Shown here: positions 33,991 to 45,150 of the stretch, in pieces | How the letters are laid out: each line of letters begins with the position of its first letter | How positions within the stretch are numbered: position 1 is the first letter of the stretch | Origin: Ascocoryne sarcoides NRRL 50072 | Lineage: Eukaryota; Ascomycota; Leotiomycetes; Helotiales; Gelatinodiscaceae | DNA length: 64,000 bases | Assembly (NCBI GenBank): GCA_000328965.1 | Contig: KB205947.1 | Location: 1,198,377 to 1,262,376, forward strand | Direction: 5' to 3' | The notes under the pieces: model-generated | What the model was told of the DNA's origin: nothing | The model's database searches: none | The model's input: only the letters and a program-made list of their open reading frames with translations | Translations under genes and position numbers: made by a program

Positions 33991-35295
33991 TTATAACTTA
34001 TGAAACACGCCGAAAGGCCTGTAAGCATTCAAATCGTTATCCTCCGTCTCTAGCGGCCTTGCCCCATGCGAGAAATCCAGCGAAAAGGGAGAGTCCTTCA
34101 CATCCTCATCCGCACTCACAATCCAAGCCTCATACTCCCGGAGTAGAAACAAACTCCGAAAACAGTCGTTGCACACCACCAGCCCACAACCGGGACACTT
34201 CGCTGGCCCGCATTCCGCAAAGAGGTGAAAGGTTGACTGAGCACATCTGCCACACGTATGCTCGCCAGCAATACGCTCCCATGCGCCATACTTGTGCCAA
34301 GGGCCTTCCTTCACGGCATCTACTGACAAAGAGAAAGTGGCCGTGCTTCTAATCCTCGATAGAGCCTTCCACCGATTGAGGACTTGACCTTTCCGGCCGA
34401 TCATGGTTTGAAATGGGGGATTCAGCGTAAGTGGCCCCAGTATTTCTGAAGCTTCTCGAATTCGCTCCAGTCGTATTTTCGCTTCCTCTTCTTCATACTG
34501 ATGCCTCTCATCCTCTAACTCCCTCTCTAACCCATCTAACCGCGCCCTCAATTCATTTACGGTACTCGTAAGCTTCGTCACAAAAGCCTCTCTCGCCTCC
34601 AACAATTTCGCCATCGTATCATCCCGATCTTCAATCTCATGGCCCGAGGAGCAAGACAGCGCAATAGCCTCTTGAAAAGCTTGGATGACGGCTTTTTCGT
34701 TTTCATTGGCAAGGAAGTCCAGCTCCTGCTGGTGCTTTTCAATAGAGACTTGATAATCGTGTATAAGGCCGACCTGGCCATTTTGAAAATCCGTCCATGC
34801 TTGAAGCCTTGCCATATAATCTTCTCTGGCAACTTTCTTCCACTTTCGAGCCCGCCCGGGCCTCTCTCTCTCAAATTTAGATTCGTCGGGCGCGGCCAAA
34901 TTGCTTGCTCGAATCCATTCAGCATTCACATCCCTATCAACTTCCTCCCTCCTCCTCTTCGCCCTCGCAGCCTCCTCCTCGGCCTCCTTTTCACATTCTC
35001 TCTTTGGGGACCTGCCATAGCCATACATATACTGACGATCATACCTCTCCCTTTTAGTTGTGTCCTTCAAAGTATCCCACGCAACGGACAACCTCTGAAA
35101 AGCAAAAGTGGCGCCATCCTCCTTATTCTTGTCCGGATGAAACTTCAAGGCCAGCCTCTTATATGCATCCCTGATCGAAGCCGAGGATGCCCCCCGCGAG
35201 ACCCCGAGGATGGAGTAGAAGTCTTCGGTCACTGAAGCACTTGCCATGCCATTGATAGTCGTGGAAGGAGAGGACGCGATACATGATTGCAACAA
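33991..35295 (-). CDS. J-domain (DnaJ/Hsp40) protein with C-terminal zinc ribbon
   Basis: A single exon of up to 434 residues. The ATG at 35247 gives MASASVTEDFYSILGVSRGA and is the more typical start; the ATG at 35295 adds 16 residues. The J domain (YSILGVSRG ... KFHPDKNKEDG ... YDRQYMYG) keeps the HPD motif needed to stimulate Hsp70. A long charged region with coiled-coil character follows, holding IEKHQQELDFLANENEKA and ELRARLDGLERELEDERHQ. Near the C-terminus, CGRC, then ECGPAKCPGCGLVVCNDC, form a likely zinc-binding module. There is no G/F region or DnaJ-type central zinc finger, so it is a class III co-chaperone. Its client is unknown. Confidence 0.82.
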   Translation of the reverse strand: MLQSCIASSPSTTINGMASASVTEDFYSILGVSRGASSASIRDAYKRLALKFHPDKNKEDGATFAFQRLSVAWDTLKDTTKRERYDRQYMYGYGRSPKRECEKEAEEEAARAKRRREEVDRDVNAEWIRASNLAAPDESKFERERPGRARKWKKVAREDYMARLQAWTDFQNGQVGLIHDYQVSIEKHQQELDFLANENEKAVIQAFQEAIALSCSSGHEIEDRDDTMAKLLEAREAFVTKLTSTVNELRARLDGLERELEDERHQYEEEEAKIRLERIREASEILGPLTLNPPFQTMIGRKGQVLNRWKALSRIRSTATFSLSVDAVKEGPWHKYGAWERIAGEHTCGRCAQSTFHLFAECGPAKCPGCGLVVCNDCFRSLFLLREYEAWIVSADEDVKDSPFSLDFSHGARPLETEDNDLNAYRPFGVFHKL

Positions 35296-36894
35296 GAAGG
35301 GTGTTTACCTGGTGGTGTGCTTTTGCGTTTTTCCGTGGGCCTGTGGTGGGGACTTCACATTCGCATTTAAACCGAGGCTCATCTATTTTTGGATTTGGTC
35401 CTCGACCAGTTCCAAGGGGGATTACTCATCAGCCACATGGAAGATCGCTTCTTGACGACCTCAAATGATGATGGTGTTGAGATGAGGATGTGCCGCTCCA
35501 TTGCGTTGTAAGAAAACAGAAGAATGGTTGGATTGTGCCAGTCTCATCACCCCACCCTCAACACTTTTCCCGAGGTAAGACGACCAGGCTATGCTTCACA
35601 ACTTGCTGGCTCCTATCTACTCTCTGCCCCACTCATGCATCCTCCTATTGCCTTGAAATATAACTCAGCTACGTCTTGGATTCTACAAGTCGTCATTCAT
35701 AAACGAAGAGGTGGAAAGGCTAGGCGAACGATTATGTGACACGCACGTTGGGTGACACAGCACCAGCGAAATAGCACCCCTTATCACAAGCTCACTTCGA
35801 GGACTACTTTGCACACATTCCTCTGCACCCAAATAACAAGTCTTATCTCTCTCAACAAAAAGATTGTCTGGATCAAGTTGCTAAACTCTGACTTAAAACC
35901 GGATTTCATCTCACCTCAACCCCCCCATCCGAGCTTCTCTGTCTATCCCTTTCCATAGAGAAAATACGCCCCGACTCAAAAAACAACAATAACAAAATAA
36001 GAAAAGGGAAGAAAAAGGGAAGGCATATAGTGAGAAAGGCACTGCGCAATGTAAGCCTTTCTATCAAGGCAAATTCTCTAATCTTCCATTTTATCGAGCT
36101 TGCGTGAATACATGTTAGAACGTGAAGAACCCACCCACCTTGGTATGGTGTACCTCGCAGCTAGCTGACATAGAATCACTCCAGCTCTGTTTTAAAGTAC
36201 AAGCATGTTTCCCAGCAGAAAAGGAGAAAAAAGGACAGGATCTATTTTCACTAGCTGATGGATCTCCTCATTGAAGAGACTGCGACGGTAACATGACCTT
36301 CCCGCCTTCCCTTCTACTCTAAACTCCCAAATCCCCTTCCCAATCAAACTTGCATATGCACGTAAAACCCAACCCAGTTCGCCCCGATAGATAAGACAAA
36401 TCAGAGCAAAGCGGTTTCTATCATTAAATCATCTCCAAGATTTAAATCTAAGTAATTCTTGCCTTCAGAGGATGTCTCCTGCCTTAGATTTCGTTACGGC
36501 TCGAAGATGACAAAAATTTGCCTTTGCAGCTCACCACAATCCTGGCCGCAAAGTCCACGCTGGCGAATGTGTCGCAATTTGAAAGAGGGAAAATGCGGTC
36601 TAAAACCGGAGCAGGTTCATAAATACTGATACTGCCAGAAATAATCAGATTATAACTAAAAGGAACAGAATCACAGCTACTCAGAAATACGACAAGAAAG
36701 CCTTGAATTACGGGTTAACGACTACAAGAAAGGGAGGCCACCACTCAATGGATGACTAGAATTACCATTCTCATTCACCAAAATTGAAGACAATGCAGAA
36801 AACCACACAAAACCGTCTGGAGCCACGCAACGCGAACCAGTATCGCAAATCAATAGCTCTACCTCTACATCATTCATACGCCCCGTCCCAAAGC
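35296..36894. other. Intergenic region
   Basis: 1.6 kb between the J-domain gene promoter and the 3' end of the membrane protein gene. Several 60-70 codon frames occur, all without conserved features. A purine-rich run (AAAATAAGAAAAGGGAAG) lies near 35990. Confidence 0.5.
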
Positions 36895-38101
36895 CTATTG
36901 AGGAAGTTGTTGATAGCCTGATTTGATGCCGTCGTTCCTCTTTGTCAGCAATTCTCGGACCCAGGTAATGAAATATTCGACAGCGAAAACTAATAGGGTC
37001 GAAGTATCAGCAGATGTTTAAATTTTAGATTTAGAAGCATACCAATGCTTCGCCAACATCCAGATGATGAACTTACAGAAATTGACAAGGACCGCAAATC
37101 CGACATCACTTGTGAAAGTGTACTCCCAACCAACCTGCTTGTGATCGAGGAAGAAATAGCCATATTGATCAGTGACTATGTAACCAACACAAGCCCAGCC
37201 AAGATAGAGACCAGACAAGACGATCAGACCGAACACATGGGCTGCGATAGGCTGTAGTGAACAGAGTTAGCAATTACTCCTCGATAACTAGAACAGGACC
37301 TTAGGGACAACTGACATTCTGGCGTTTGATGCTGCTGAAAACAAAGATCTCGACAAGAGCCAGGAATGAGCTAAAGCTGTATTTACTTAGAATATAGAAT
37401 GCTTGGAGCCAGCCCTCTGTGAAGATTTCTTCCGCTGCATGTTGGTTAGCTAGAAGTTAAAACTCAATATATGAGCTGAAATCAAAATGCCTCACCTGGA
37501 ATGATCGTCTTGTGGTATGGAATTAGGATTGCCCAAAAGATGAACGACGACACATGGGGAAATCCTTGGGATGCGGTGTAGAAGATACTGAACCAGATTC
37601 GATTGGCCGAGTCACCCGTTCGTTGTCTGGGAGGCGAGAAGAACCTCTGAATAGCTGATGGGACAGACGCTTGCTGCGAGTGGCGAGGGTAATGCAGGTG
37701 CATGAATGTCCAAATCTAGGATATTGTTAGCAAACCCCGGTGATGGCAAAAATGTGGGAGAAGTGTTCGAAGAGTGTAAAACATACAAAGGCGATCAGTT
37801 GGTAAAGTATCTGGATGAAGTATGCGACATTGGAAAACTCAAAGACCGTCAGCCACCCATGCTTGAGATGGCGAAGTTCGAAGTCGATGATGATCCCGAA
37901 GCTGACGATTAGGTAGGTCAAAATGATCCCTCGGAGCCCGACGAGCGCTTTCTGGCCGATGGCAGCCCACGGTGAATGGCATACACGAAGAAAGATAGGC
38001 TGCAGAGTAGATATCAGTGAGAGGTCTCGGAATGGGGGAGAAGGATTGATTCAAACATGGTCTTTTGTTTGTTTTGGCAGAAGTGCGGTTGAGCAAGACA
38101 T
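36895..38101 (-). CDS. Polytopic membrane protein (about six helices), possibly FAR-17a/AIG1-like
   Basis: Six exons: 38057-38101, 37787-37999, 37715-37496, 37434-37316, 37251-37077 and 36989-36895, 288 residues; all phases agree. Hydrophobic segments include GIILTYLIVSFGIIIDF, FSNVAYFIQILYQLIAFIW, VSSFIFWAILIPY, FSSFLALVEIFVFSS, FGLIVLSGLYLGWACVGYI and VGFAVLVNFFFAVEYFITWV. The motif RVCHSPW near the N-terminus and YFFLDHKQVGWEY in the last loop look conserved. The topology and the late LGxAxxGY block recall FAR-17a/AIG1 membrane hydrolases, but their catalytic residues were not confirmed. The first exon is short and its GTTTGA donor is weak, so the first 15 residues are the least sure part. 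Confidence 0.6.
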
Positions 38102-39135
38102 TCTGAGCCGAGATTCGGAGAAAGGTCTAGGTGGATGTTGACGTTGGAAAGAAGGCTTGCAAAGGGAGCAAGTCCAGTCTCTTAGGGGCGCAAGAATCCA
38201 AAATGGATCTTCGAAATCAAAAGAGAGTCGTGATGCTTGCGGATGATGTTGTGGAAAGAAAAGGTGGAAGTTGAAGGAGAAGAGACAGAGAGAGGGAGAT
38301 GTTAGTTTGCTGACAGAAGGAAAAGAAACAAGATGTCCATATGTGGAAGGAGAGATTTGGGGAAATGAAATGGAGTGGAAAGAGAGAAGCAGAATATCCA
38401 CATATGGAAGGAAAGGATAAGTCAAGTATGTAAGGAATTAGTTATAATATCCTCGACTTGGAAATAGGAGTTTATCAAAAACGAAAAAGAAAAAGAAGTT
38501 TTGATATATTGAAAGGAATAGATAATCGTTGATCTATGAGCCAAGAGTGAGAACGTGCTAAGATTGAGGCCAAAGCATACAGAGAGAACAGGGGCGTTGA
38601 GGCCTCCAACAGTCGTTATAAACCTTCCCAGCTCGATATATAAACCGCAAGAGAAGCCTGTGTTGACAGGGGCATCTGAACATCGGGCGACTTTTCTTGA
38701 GAGAGAGTACTTAGTGATTTCTAGGCAAAATTGGACACGAATTTGTAGGATTTAGCAGAACGGTCATTTCAAGAACGGATGAGTAGAGTTCTCTTTGATA
38801 CAAGTTCCTGTGATCATTTGATTAGAAGTTGGTGTCTGAACAATTTATGCATGCACAAGCTTTGACCACCTCGCATAATATCGCATAACTTCCTCCATAG
38901 TCAAAAAGTGTCCACAACTCCTCATCCAGCATACCTGTCCGCGACAATCCCAACAGGCTACTGCTCACTGATTCCCTCCTCCGACCTCTGGTCTCCTATC
39001 TCTTTCTAAATTCACTTCGCCGGACAATTATAATTTAGAAAGCACCCTCTCGATTACCTTTTCCGCCGTGCGCAACTGTTTGCGCCTCTCTCCCTCTCCC
39101 TCTCTTCACCACAACGAGAACCATCTTTCTTCGTC
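38102..39135. other. Divergent promoter region, membrane protein gene and SEC11
   Basis: 1 kb between two divergent starts. Two near-copies of CATATGTGGAAGGA / CACATATGGAAGGAA occur at about 38338 and 38399. No supported gene. Confidence 0.5.
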
Positions 39136-39735
39136 ATGTTCTCCTTCCTGCAAAACCCCCGGCAAGCAGCCGCGCAGTTGCTCAATTTTGCTCTCGTTCT
39201 CTCTACCGCTTTCATGATGTGGAAAGGCCTCTCCGTCGTCGCCGACTCCCCTTCCCCCATCGTCGTCGTCCTCTCCGGTTCTATGGAACCGGCGTTCCAG
39301 AGAGGCGACCTGCTATTTCTATGGGGTAGGAATATCCTAGAGGAGACGAAGGTTGGGGAGATTGTGGTGTATAACGTGAAGGGGAAGGATATACCGATTG
39401 TGCATCGAGTGGTTCGAAAGTTTGGGCGTGGGTGAGTTCATGGTGTCTTAGGGGGAGAATGACAAAATCGAAGGCTTGGATGCATAGAGTGCTAACGAGA
39501 ATTGTGGTGTAGGGAATCAGCAAAGTTGCTGACGAAAGGAGACAACAATCCTTCCGATGATACAGAATTGTATGCCAGAGGACAGGATTACCTTGAGCGG
39601 AAAGATATTATCGGGAGCGTGGTTGCATACATACCGTTCGTAGGATACGTGACGATTCTTCTGAGCGAGCATCCCTGGTTGAAGACGGTGATGCTTGGGA
39701 TAATGGGATTGGTGGTGGTTTTGCAGAGGGAATAG
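39136..39735 (+). CDS. sec11: ER signal peptidase complex catalytic subunit SEC11
   Basis: Two exons, 39136-39431 and 39513-39735, 172 residues, the usual length for SEC11. A single N-terminal helix (AAAQLLNFALVLSTAFMMWK) anchors it in the ER membrane. The catalytic serine is in VVLSGSMEPAF (residue 49), the histidine in IVHRVV (residue 90), and the aspartates in LLTKGDNNPSDD. These are the Ser-His-Asp residues of the eukaryotic signal peptidase I family. It cleaves signal peptides from secreted proteins such as the glucosidases in this window. The intron (81 nt) restores KFGRGESAKLLTKG. Confidence 0.95.
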
Positions 39736-40378
39736 AAGGTGGGCATATGAATTCGGACGGCGTTTGGGGATACCCTGCATTGGTACCTTGTATCATAAAA
39801 CAAGAGGAAATACATTGGAGATCACGGTGAGGGGTTTGGCAATTTCTGGAACTTGATTGATTGGAATCTACGGAGTAGATGTGCATGGGAGGAGCTGCTC
39901 AACGAGCCAACCAAGCAGGAAAACCAGAAGACAAGAGAGGGGTTCAAAAGTCTAAGTGCCAAGTATCTCATTCAAAGCTGACATTTGAAAACACCACTCA
40001 CCATTTCCACCCCAGCTTGTCCAGTTTTATGTTTTCAAGTTCTTCCGCTCTCTATCTCATTCTCATCTGAATCTAACCCAATGTACGTACTCTAAAGCTG
40101 TAGCTTAGATCTCAGCCTCGTTTACTAGCGTGTTACGGACGAGCAGGGATCCAGACCGAGCTTCTTCTGCAACTTCTACGTAAATAAGCTTCAAATTAAC
40201 TCTCAAACACTCCAAAGCTTTATTGTCTCTACGAAAGAGACTTCGTCTACACCCGGGTATCTTCCTCCCTTGAACAACCCTTTTTCACTCTCAAATTTAA
40301 CCAACAACCTACCAGCCTCTCTCACAGAAGCCCCGGAGTCTACCAACAACCCCCCCACCATACATCCTCCAAATCAAC
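39736..40378. other. Intergenic region
   Basis: 643 bases in tandem orientation. The last ~130 bases are C/A-rich and pyrimidine-rich, typical of a fungal 5' leader for a highly expressed gene. Confidence 0.5.
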
Positions 40379-40953
40379 ATGGCGTCCGCGCAAAAGCGAA
40401 TCAGCAAGGTAGGAAGTGTTCTTAAACTGGCTGATGGATTGGGGGAGCTAACAAGATTGTTTTAGGAGCTTGCAGAGGTTACCCAAGCACCCCCCGAAGG
40501 AATCAAGGTCAGCCTCGTGGACGACAACAATGTACACAATTGGAACATCATAATGGACGGCCCTACTAATTCTCCCTACGAAGTACTACATTCACCCTTG
40601 CCCGATGTACCGACAATATACTAATACTCTATTCCTAGGGTGGCAAATTTAAGCTGCTTCTCGTCCTCCCCACCGACTACCCCTTCAAAGCCCCCAAAAT
40701 CAACTTCAAGACCCGAATCTACCACCCCAATGTTACATTCGACGAGCATGGCAGCATGTGCATCGGTATCTTGAAGGCCGACGCGTGGAAGCCCAGCAGT
40801 AAGATTTTGAATGTATTGATTGCAACACAGCAGCTATTGGCAGAGCCGGTTCCGGATGATGCAGTGGAGATGAGCGCGGCGGAGAAGTTCAAGAATGATA
40901 AGAAGACATTTGATAAGGAGGCTAGGGAGTGGACGAAGAAGTATGCGAAGTAG
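40379..40953 (+). CDS. Ubiquitin-conjugating enzyme E2
   Basis: Three exons: 40379-40408, 40466-40582 and 40639-40953, 153 residues, a bare UBC fold without extensions. It has the YHPN motif and the active-site cysteine in HGSMCIGIL (residue 90), followed by WKPSSKILNVL and PDDAVE. The C-terminal half resembles UBE2L3/UBE2D enzymes (FDKEAREWTKKYA). Such E2s pass ubiquitin to RING, HECT or RBR ligases. The exact paralogue group is not certain, and no symbol is given. Intron positions near the N-terminus are common in fungal E2 genes. An RBR ligase gene lies 16 kb away, but that is not evidence of pairing. Confidence 0.92.
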
Positions 40954-41939
40954 GTGTGTGGTCTGTATGGGTTCGTGGAAGCGGGTAGAGGGATGTAGAG
41001 GACTGAAGGGAGGGAGCGCCGTAGAAGGCGAATATGAACGGGACGAATGATATGATACGTAACACGACACACTCGAGCACAATGGCGTTGGGCATGGATG
41101 CAAGGCATAGACAGAAATAACCATAAGCGGACCTTTTCTCGTCATTAGAGAGGATTTCATGATTTCATTTAATGTTTTTAATCACAAGTTAAGTGGGTAG
41201 CCAAAGCACAACGAAGAAAGCTGCAACAAAACAAACCCAAACAAATATGACATATCAAAACACTTCAACAGCACCAAGCTCATGGTCACTTCTAGAGTTT
41301 GACCCTGACACTGGCGTCTCTGGTTCTGTTTATTATTCCCGTGGTAGTAAATTCCAATGACAATGACCAAAGTCTTTCTTTAGACGCGGTAGACCAAGTG
41401 GGCCAGTTACATTTGTTGTTACATCGCATTTCTTGTATGCCGCTCCCTATTAAACACCGCGAAGGAAAGCGACTCCTCGAGAAGAATTCCCAGGGTTGAA
41501 TGCGGTTCCGGCAAAAGCGTTAATGGAGACTAGGAGATCACACCGAAATGATCCATCACAAGTGAAATCTTAGGAGATTGCTCTTTCATTTGATGGGAAG
41601 AGCGAGAGTCAGTCTTGTCTCTTCCGCTCGGGCTTGGACCACGACTTCGAAACATCCGCCCGAGATCAGATCTCCAACAAATACCTAGGACGCCCTGTGG
41701 ATGGAAAGAAACATTATACAAAGGGCTGGCTGGGTGCGAACTGGACTGCCACTTGGTGATGACCTGGAGATTCCGAGGGATTCAGACACCGCCTCCTACA
41801 ATCCTTCCACAAACAGCTCATTCCTCGATGTTTGACAGCTAGCAGTACAGGGGCACAAACTCTCGCTCGGGTCCTAGGAGTTGGAGAGGAGGAGGAAAGA
41901 GGAAAAGCAGCAGAAGGTTCTTACTGGGGACGAAGGACC
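40954..41939. other. Intergenic region upstream of the TBC gene
   Basis: 986 bases in tandem orientation. The TBC reading frame is open back to about 41832 but without an ATG there, so part of this region may be leader. Confidence 0.5.
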
Positions 41940-44483
41940 ATGGCCATGGCAAATGGATATATACCAGATGGCGTTGGTGTTGGGCCAGCGGATCTCTCCC
42001 GCCTCGGCCATGCTCAAGTCCAGAGACAACGGAGCATGAACAAGTTCAACCTCCACCCAGCTCGACCTCGAATAGCATCCAAAGAATCTACGACGTCGTA
42101 TCCTTCCTCGCCGGTCTCTCCCGCACATCCAGAATATCCACCGCCCGCTCTGCCCGTAAGAGAAGACTCGCTCCCTCATCACCAACGAGCATTCCCACTG
42201 CTTCAAAACCCTCGCTCCAACGATCCCTCGAGATCCTTCACCTCCCCGGCACAGATTCCCCAGAGCCTGCACCGGAAACCCTCTGAAGCGTCCCGTCTGC
42301 GAGCTCTGAACAATGGCTACCGGTCACATTCATCTGAAGGTCGTCACACGCCCGATCGACGACAACCCGATTACCAGCAACAACACCCCCCAGACAACTT
42401 TTCTCGCCCACGCCAGCCCAGTGACCGCCGCCCACGAAACGCATCACCCAATCCGAGTCTCCTTCACGGTTCCGCGACCTTCCCTCTACAAGCCCATAAC
42501 GAAGAGCCGCAGCAAACTGCCGCTGACCTGGATCCGTCTCGCGAGAGAGGATTCTCAATCTCGTCTTCACAATCCACGACTAAGTTACCGGAGAGTGCGG
42601 CACGCCCTGCTCTGCGTCCTTCTGCCTCTATACCAGATTACCAGTCCCCCGAATCTATATATTCCATCAGGCCACGGAATCTGAATAACTCGAGCTACCG
42701 TCCTGCGAGGGGGTATGCTAACACCGGTACACGTCCAGACAGCAACTCTTCCGGTCATAGAATACTAGAGCCACCACCGCGCCCCCCTGGCTATGAAGAC
42801 GAAGAGGTGCGCGCTAGTTTCCGAAGCGCGTTGACCACCAGCTCGAGTTTCCTAGGCACAAGCGGTACGGAGAGGAGCAGCGTTATGACGAAATCTAGTT
42901 CTGCAACCAGTATATTTGGAGGAAGAGACGAGGGCATGAGTGTTGATGATGCCATTGGGATGTACGAAGGCGGGTTTCAAGATTCAGGCATGGAGGATAA
43001 TTATAATAAGGGCACGGAGAGCGACAATAGGCCAGAGAGCGCGGCTTCGGTTGAAGAGGATGTGAAAAGGAGGAGCAGAATTGAAGAGGCGACGAATGAT
43101 ACCCTTTCCCTTCGGGAGACTGAAAAGCCTTTGATTCACAATTCGGCACTGACGTCTAATCCTATATCACTGCCTTTAGACGAGATGAACAACAGCAAGC
43201 TCGAAGCCAAGGAAGAATATGTCGAGAGACCTACTACAGGGAAACCGGGAACGAGAGCCGAACCAACCAGTTTTGATGACACGAGGGATCGATACGGGTT
43301 TAAGAAGAAATCCCAGTATGTTTCCCTGGAAGAATATGAGAAGTGGAATGGACCGTATAAGGAATACACCGCTCGCCGACGGAGAAAATGGGTTGCTATG
43401 ATGAAAGATAATAGCCTCCCTACTGATCACCCGACACGTTTCCCAGCAAAGAGTATGAAAGCCAGACGGTTTGTGAGGAAAGGTATACCGGCCGACTGGA
43501 GAGGAGCAGCTTGGTTCTTCTATGCGGGCGGTTATGAGATGTTGGCGAGACATAAAGGACTGTACGCCGGACTCTTGAAGAGGGCTGCCAATGGAGACAT
43601 GAATGAGACCGATGATGAGATTATCGAACGGGATCTCAATCGCACGTTTCCGGATAACGCGAGATTTAAGCCCGACCCAGCCCCGGGCGAAAATAGAGAC
43701 TCTCGACGTATCGAGCCCGAGACGCCGATATTACAGAGCTTGAGGAGGGTGCTGCAAGCATTTTCGATACATAATCCAAAGATTGGGTATTGCCAGAGCT
43801 TAAACTTCCTCGCAGGTTTGCTGCTGTTGTTCATGGATGAGGAGAAGAGCTTCCTGATGCTGAATATTATTACGGAAACCTACCTCCCGGGGACCCACGA
43901 GGTCAATCTGGAGGGAGCAAATGTGGATCTCGGTGTACTTATGACGGCGATCAAAGACATGATGCCTTCTATCTGGGCGAAGATCGGTGGTGAACTGGAC
44001 GGCACCAAGTTCGATCCACATAGCATGCGTCTCCCACCAATCACACTCTGTACGACGGCGTGGTTTATGAGTTGCTTCATCGGGACGCTGCCCATCGAGA
44101 CCACGCTACGGGTCTGGGACAGCTTTTTCTACGAGGGATCCAAGACGCTTTTCCGGATTGCCCTCACTGTGTTCAAGGTTGGAGAGGCCGAGATCAAGGC
44201 GGTGACGGACCCTATGGAGATATTTCAAGTTGTTCAGACGATCCCGCGGCGGCTGGTAGACGCAAATGGCTTGATGGAAGCATGCTTTAAGCGGCGGAAT
44301 GGGTTCGGGCATATTAGCCAGGAGACGATTGAAAGAGGGAGGGTGGAGAGGAGGAGGGGCTATGCAGAGGAGAGGGAGAGGGCGGCAAGTGGTGGAGGGT
44401 TAGTGAGGAGGGGAACGAATAAAAAGAAGGGGGGGTTGTTTGCAATTGGAGGTTTGATGAGACGGGGGGCTAATGAGATATAG
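41940..44483 (+). CDS. TBC-domain Rab GTPase-activating protein (Gyp3/Msb3-like)
   Basis: A single exon of 847 residues from the first ATG of the open frame (41940); an ATG two codons on is equally possible. The N-terminal ~450 residues are Ser/Pro/Arg-rich and disordered. A conserved lead-in (DRYGFKKKSQYVSLEEYEKW) precedes the TBC domain, about residues 510-760. It contains the arginine-finger motif IPADWRGAAW and the glutamine-finger region GYCQSLNFLAG, then TLCTTAWFMSCFIGTLPIET and RVWDSFFYEGSKTLFR. Both fingers are intact, so GAP activity is expected. Gyp3/Msb3 relatives act on Sec4 and Ypt-type Rabs in exocytosis and endosomal traffic; the target here is inferred only. The C-terminus is very basic. 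Confidence 0.88.
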   Translation: MAMANGYIPDGVGVGPADLSRLGHAQVQRQRSMNKFNLHPARPRIASKESTTSYPSSPVSPAHPEYPPPALPVREDSLPHHQRAFPLLQNPRSNDPSRSFTSPAQIPQSLHRKPSEASRLRALNNGYRSHSSEGRHTPDRRQPDYQQQHPPDNFSRPRQPSDRRPRNASPNPSLLHGSATFPLQAHNEEPQQTAADLDPSRERGFSISSSQSTTKLPESAARPALRPSASIPDYQSPESIYSIRPRNLNNSSYRPARGYANTGTRPDSNSSGHRILEPPPRPPGYEDEEVRASFRSALTTSSSFLGTSGTERSSVMTKSSSATSIFGGRDEGMSVDDAIGMYEGGFQDSGMEDNYNKGTESDNRPESAASVEEDVKRRSRIEEATNDTLSLRETEKPLIHNSALTSNPISLPLDEMNNSKLEAKEEYVERPTTGKPGTRAEPTSFDDTRDRYGFKKKSQYVSLEEYEKWNGPYKEYTARRRRKWVAMMKDNSLPTDHPTRFPAKSMKARRFVRKGIPADWRGAAWFFYAGGYEMLARHKGLYAGLLKRAANGDMNETDDEIIERDLNRTFPDNARFKPDPAPGENRDSRRIEPETPILQSLRRVLQAFSIHNPKIGYCQSLNFLAGLLLLFMDEEKSFLMLNIITETYLPGTHEVNLEGANVDLGVLMTAIKDMMPSIWAKIGGELDGTKFDPHSMRLPPITLCTTAWFMSCFIGTLPIETTLRVWDSFFYEGSKTLFRIALTVFKVGEAEIKAVTDPMEIFQVVQTIPRRLVDANGLMEACFKRRNGFGHISQETIERGRVERRRGYAEERERAASGGGLVRRGTNKKKGGLFAIGGLMRRGANEI

Positions 44484-45150
44484 TAATTTGTTTGTTTGGT
44501 TGAGAGACAGGAGTCGCGCGAGAGAGGCTGATTGAATGGGGAAAATATTGTCTGACAATGATATAGATCTGCATGGAAACACAAAAGGGAAAGAAGGATG
44601 GAAAAGCTAGAGGCAGCTGTGTACATGGGCGGAGTCTTGTTTGGTGTTGCATGGAATCCGGCGGATGTTTGCCCACCTATCTTGAAATTTTGAGAAGGGA
44701 CGGACATCTTGATGAGAAATGAAAGTTTGGCTGATGGACGGCCGGCGTAACAGTGTTATATACGTTCTGTGTAAAGTACCGAGACCTGAAAACAAATGAA
44801 ATCAAGTCAGAATAGATTAGGTCGACTTTTCCCAGTTAAACATTCGATTCATTCGCTTCTGCCGGTGGGGCAAGTAAGCTTAATTTCACATCAGGACTTC
44901 TCTCTTCAAATAAAGGAATAGTTTGTAAAGAGGTCCTTCATATCCTACATAGCGGTGCATGATTCATATACGAAAGAGAAAGTAAGGTAAACCAATCCTC
45001 CATCCGTCTACTCCAACAATACAACATTCAACAAGTGAACAAAACTCCCCCAACTCCTCATCCCCGCTGCATAAACTCCAAACAATTACTCCACCTCCGG
45101 ATAAGAAAGTACATCAGCAAGAGATACCCAACCCTCCCACTCACTCGGCC
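44484..45150. other. Convergent intergenic region
   Basis: 667 bases between the TBC gene and the kinesin gene, which end toward each other. Nothing beyond expected 3' regions. Confidence 0.5.
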
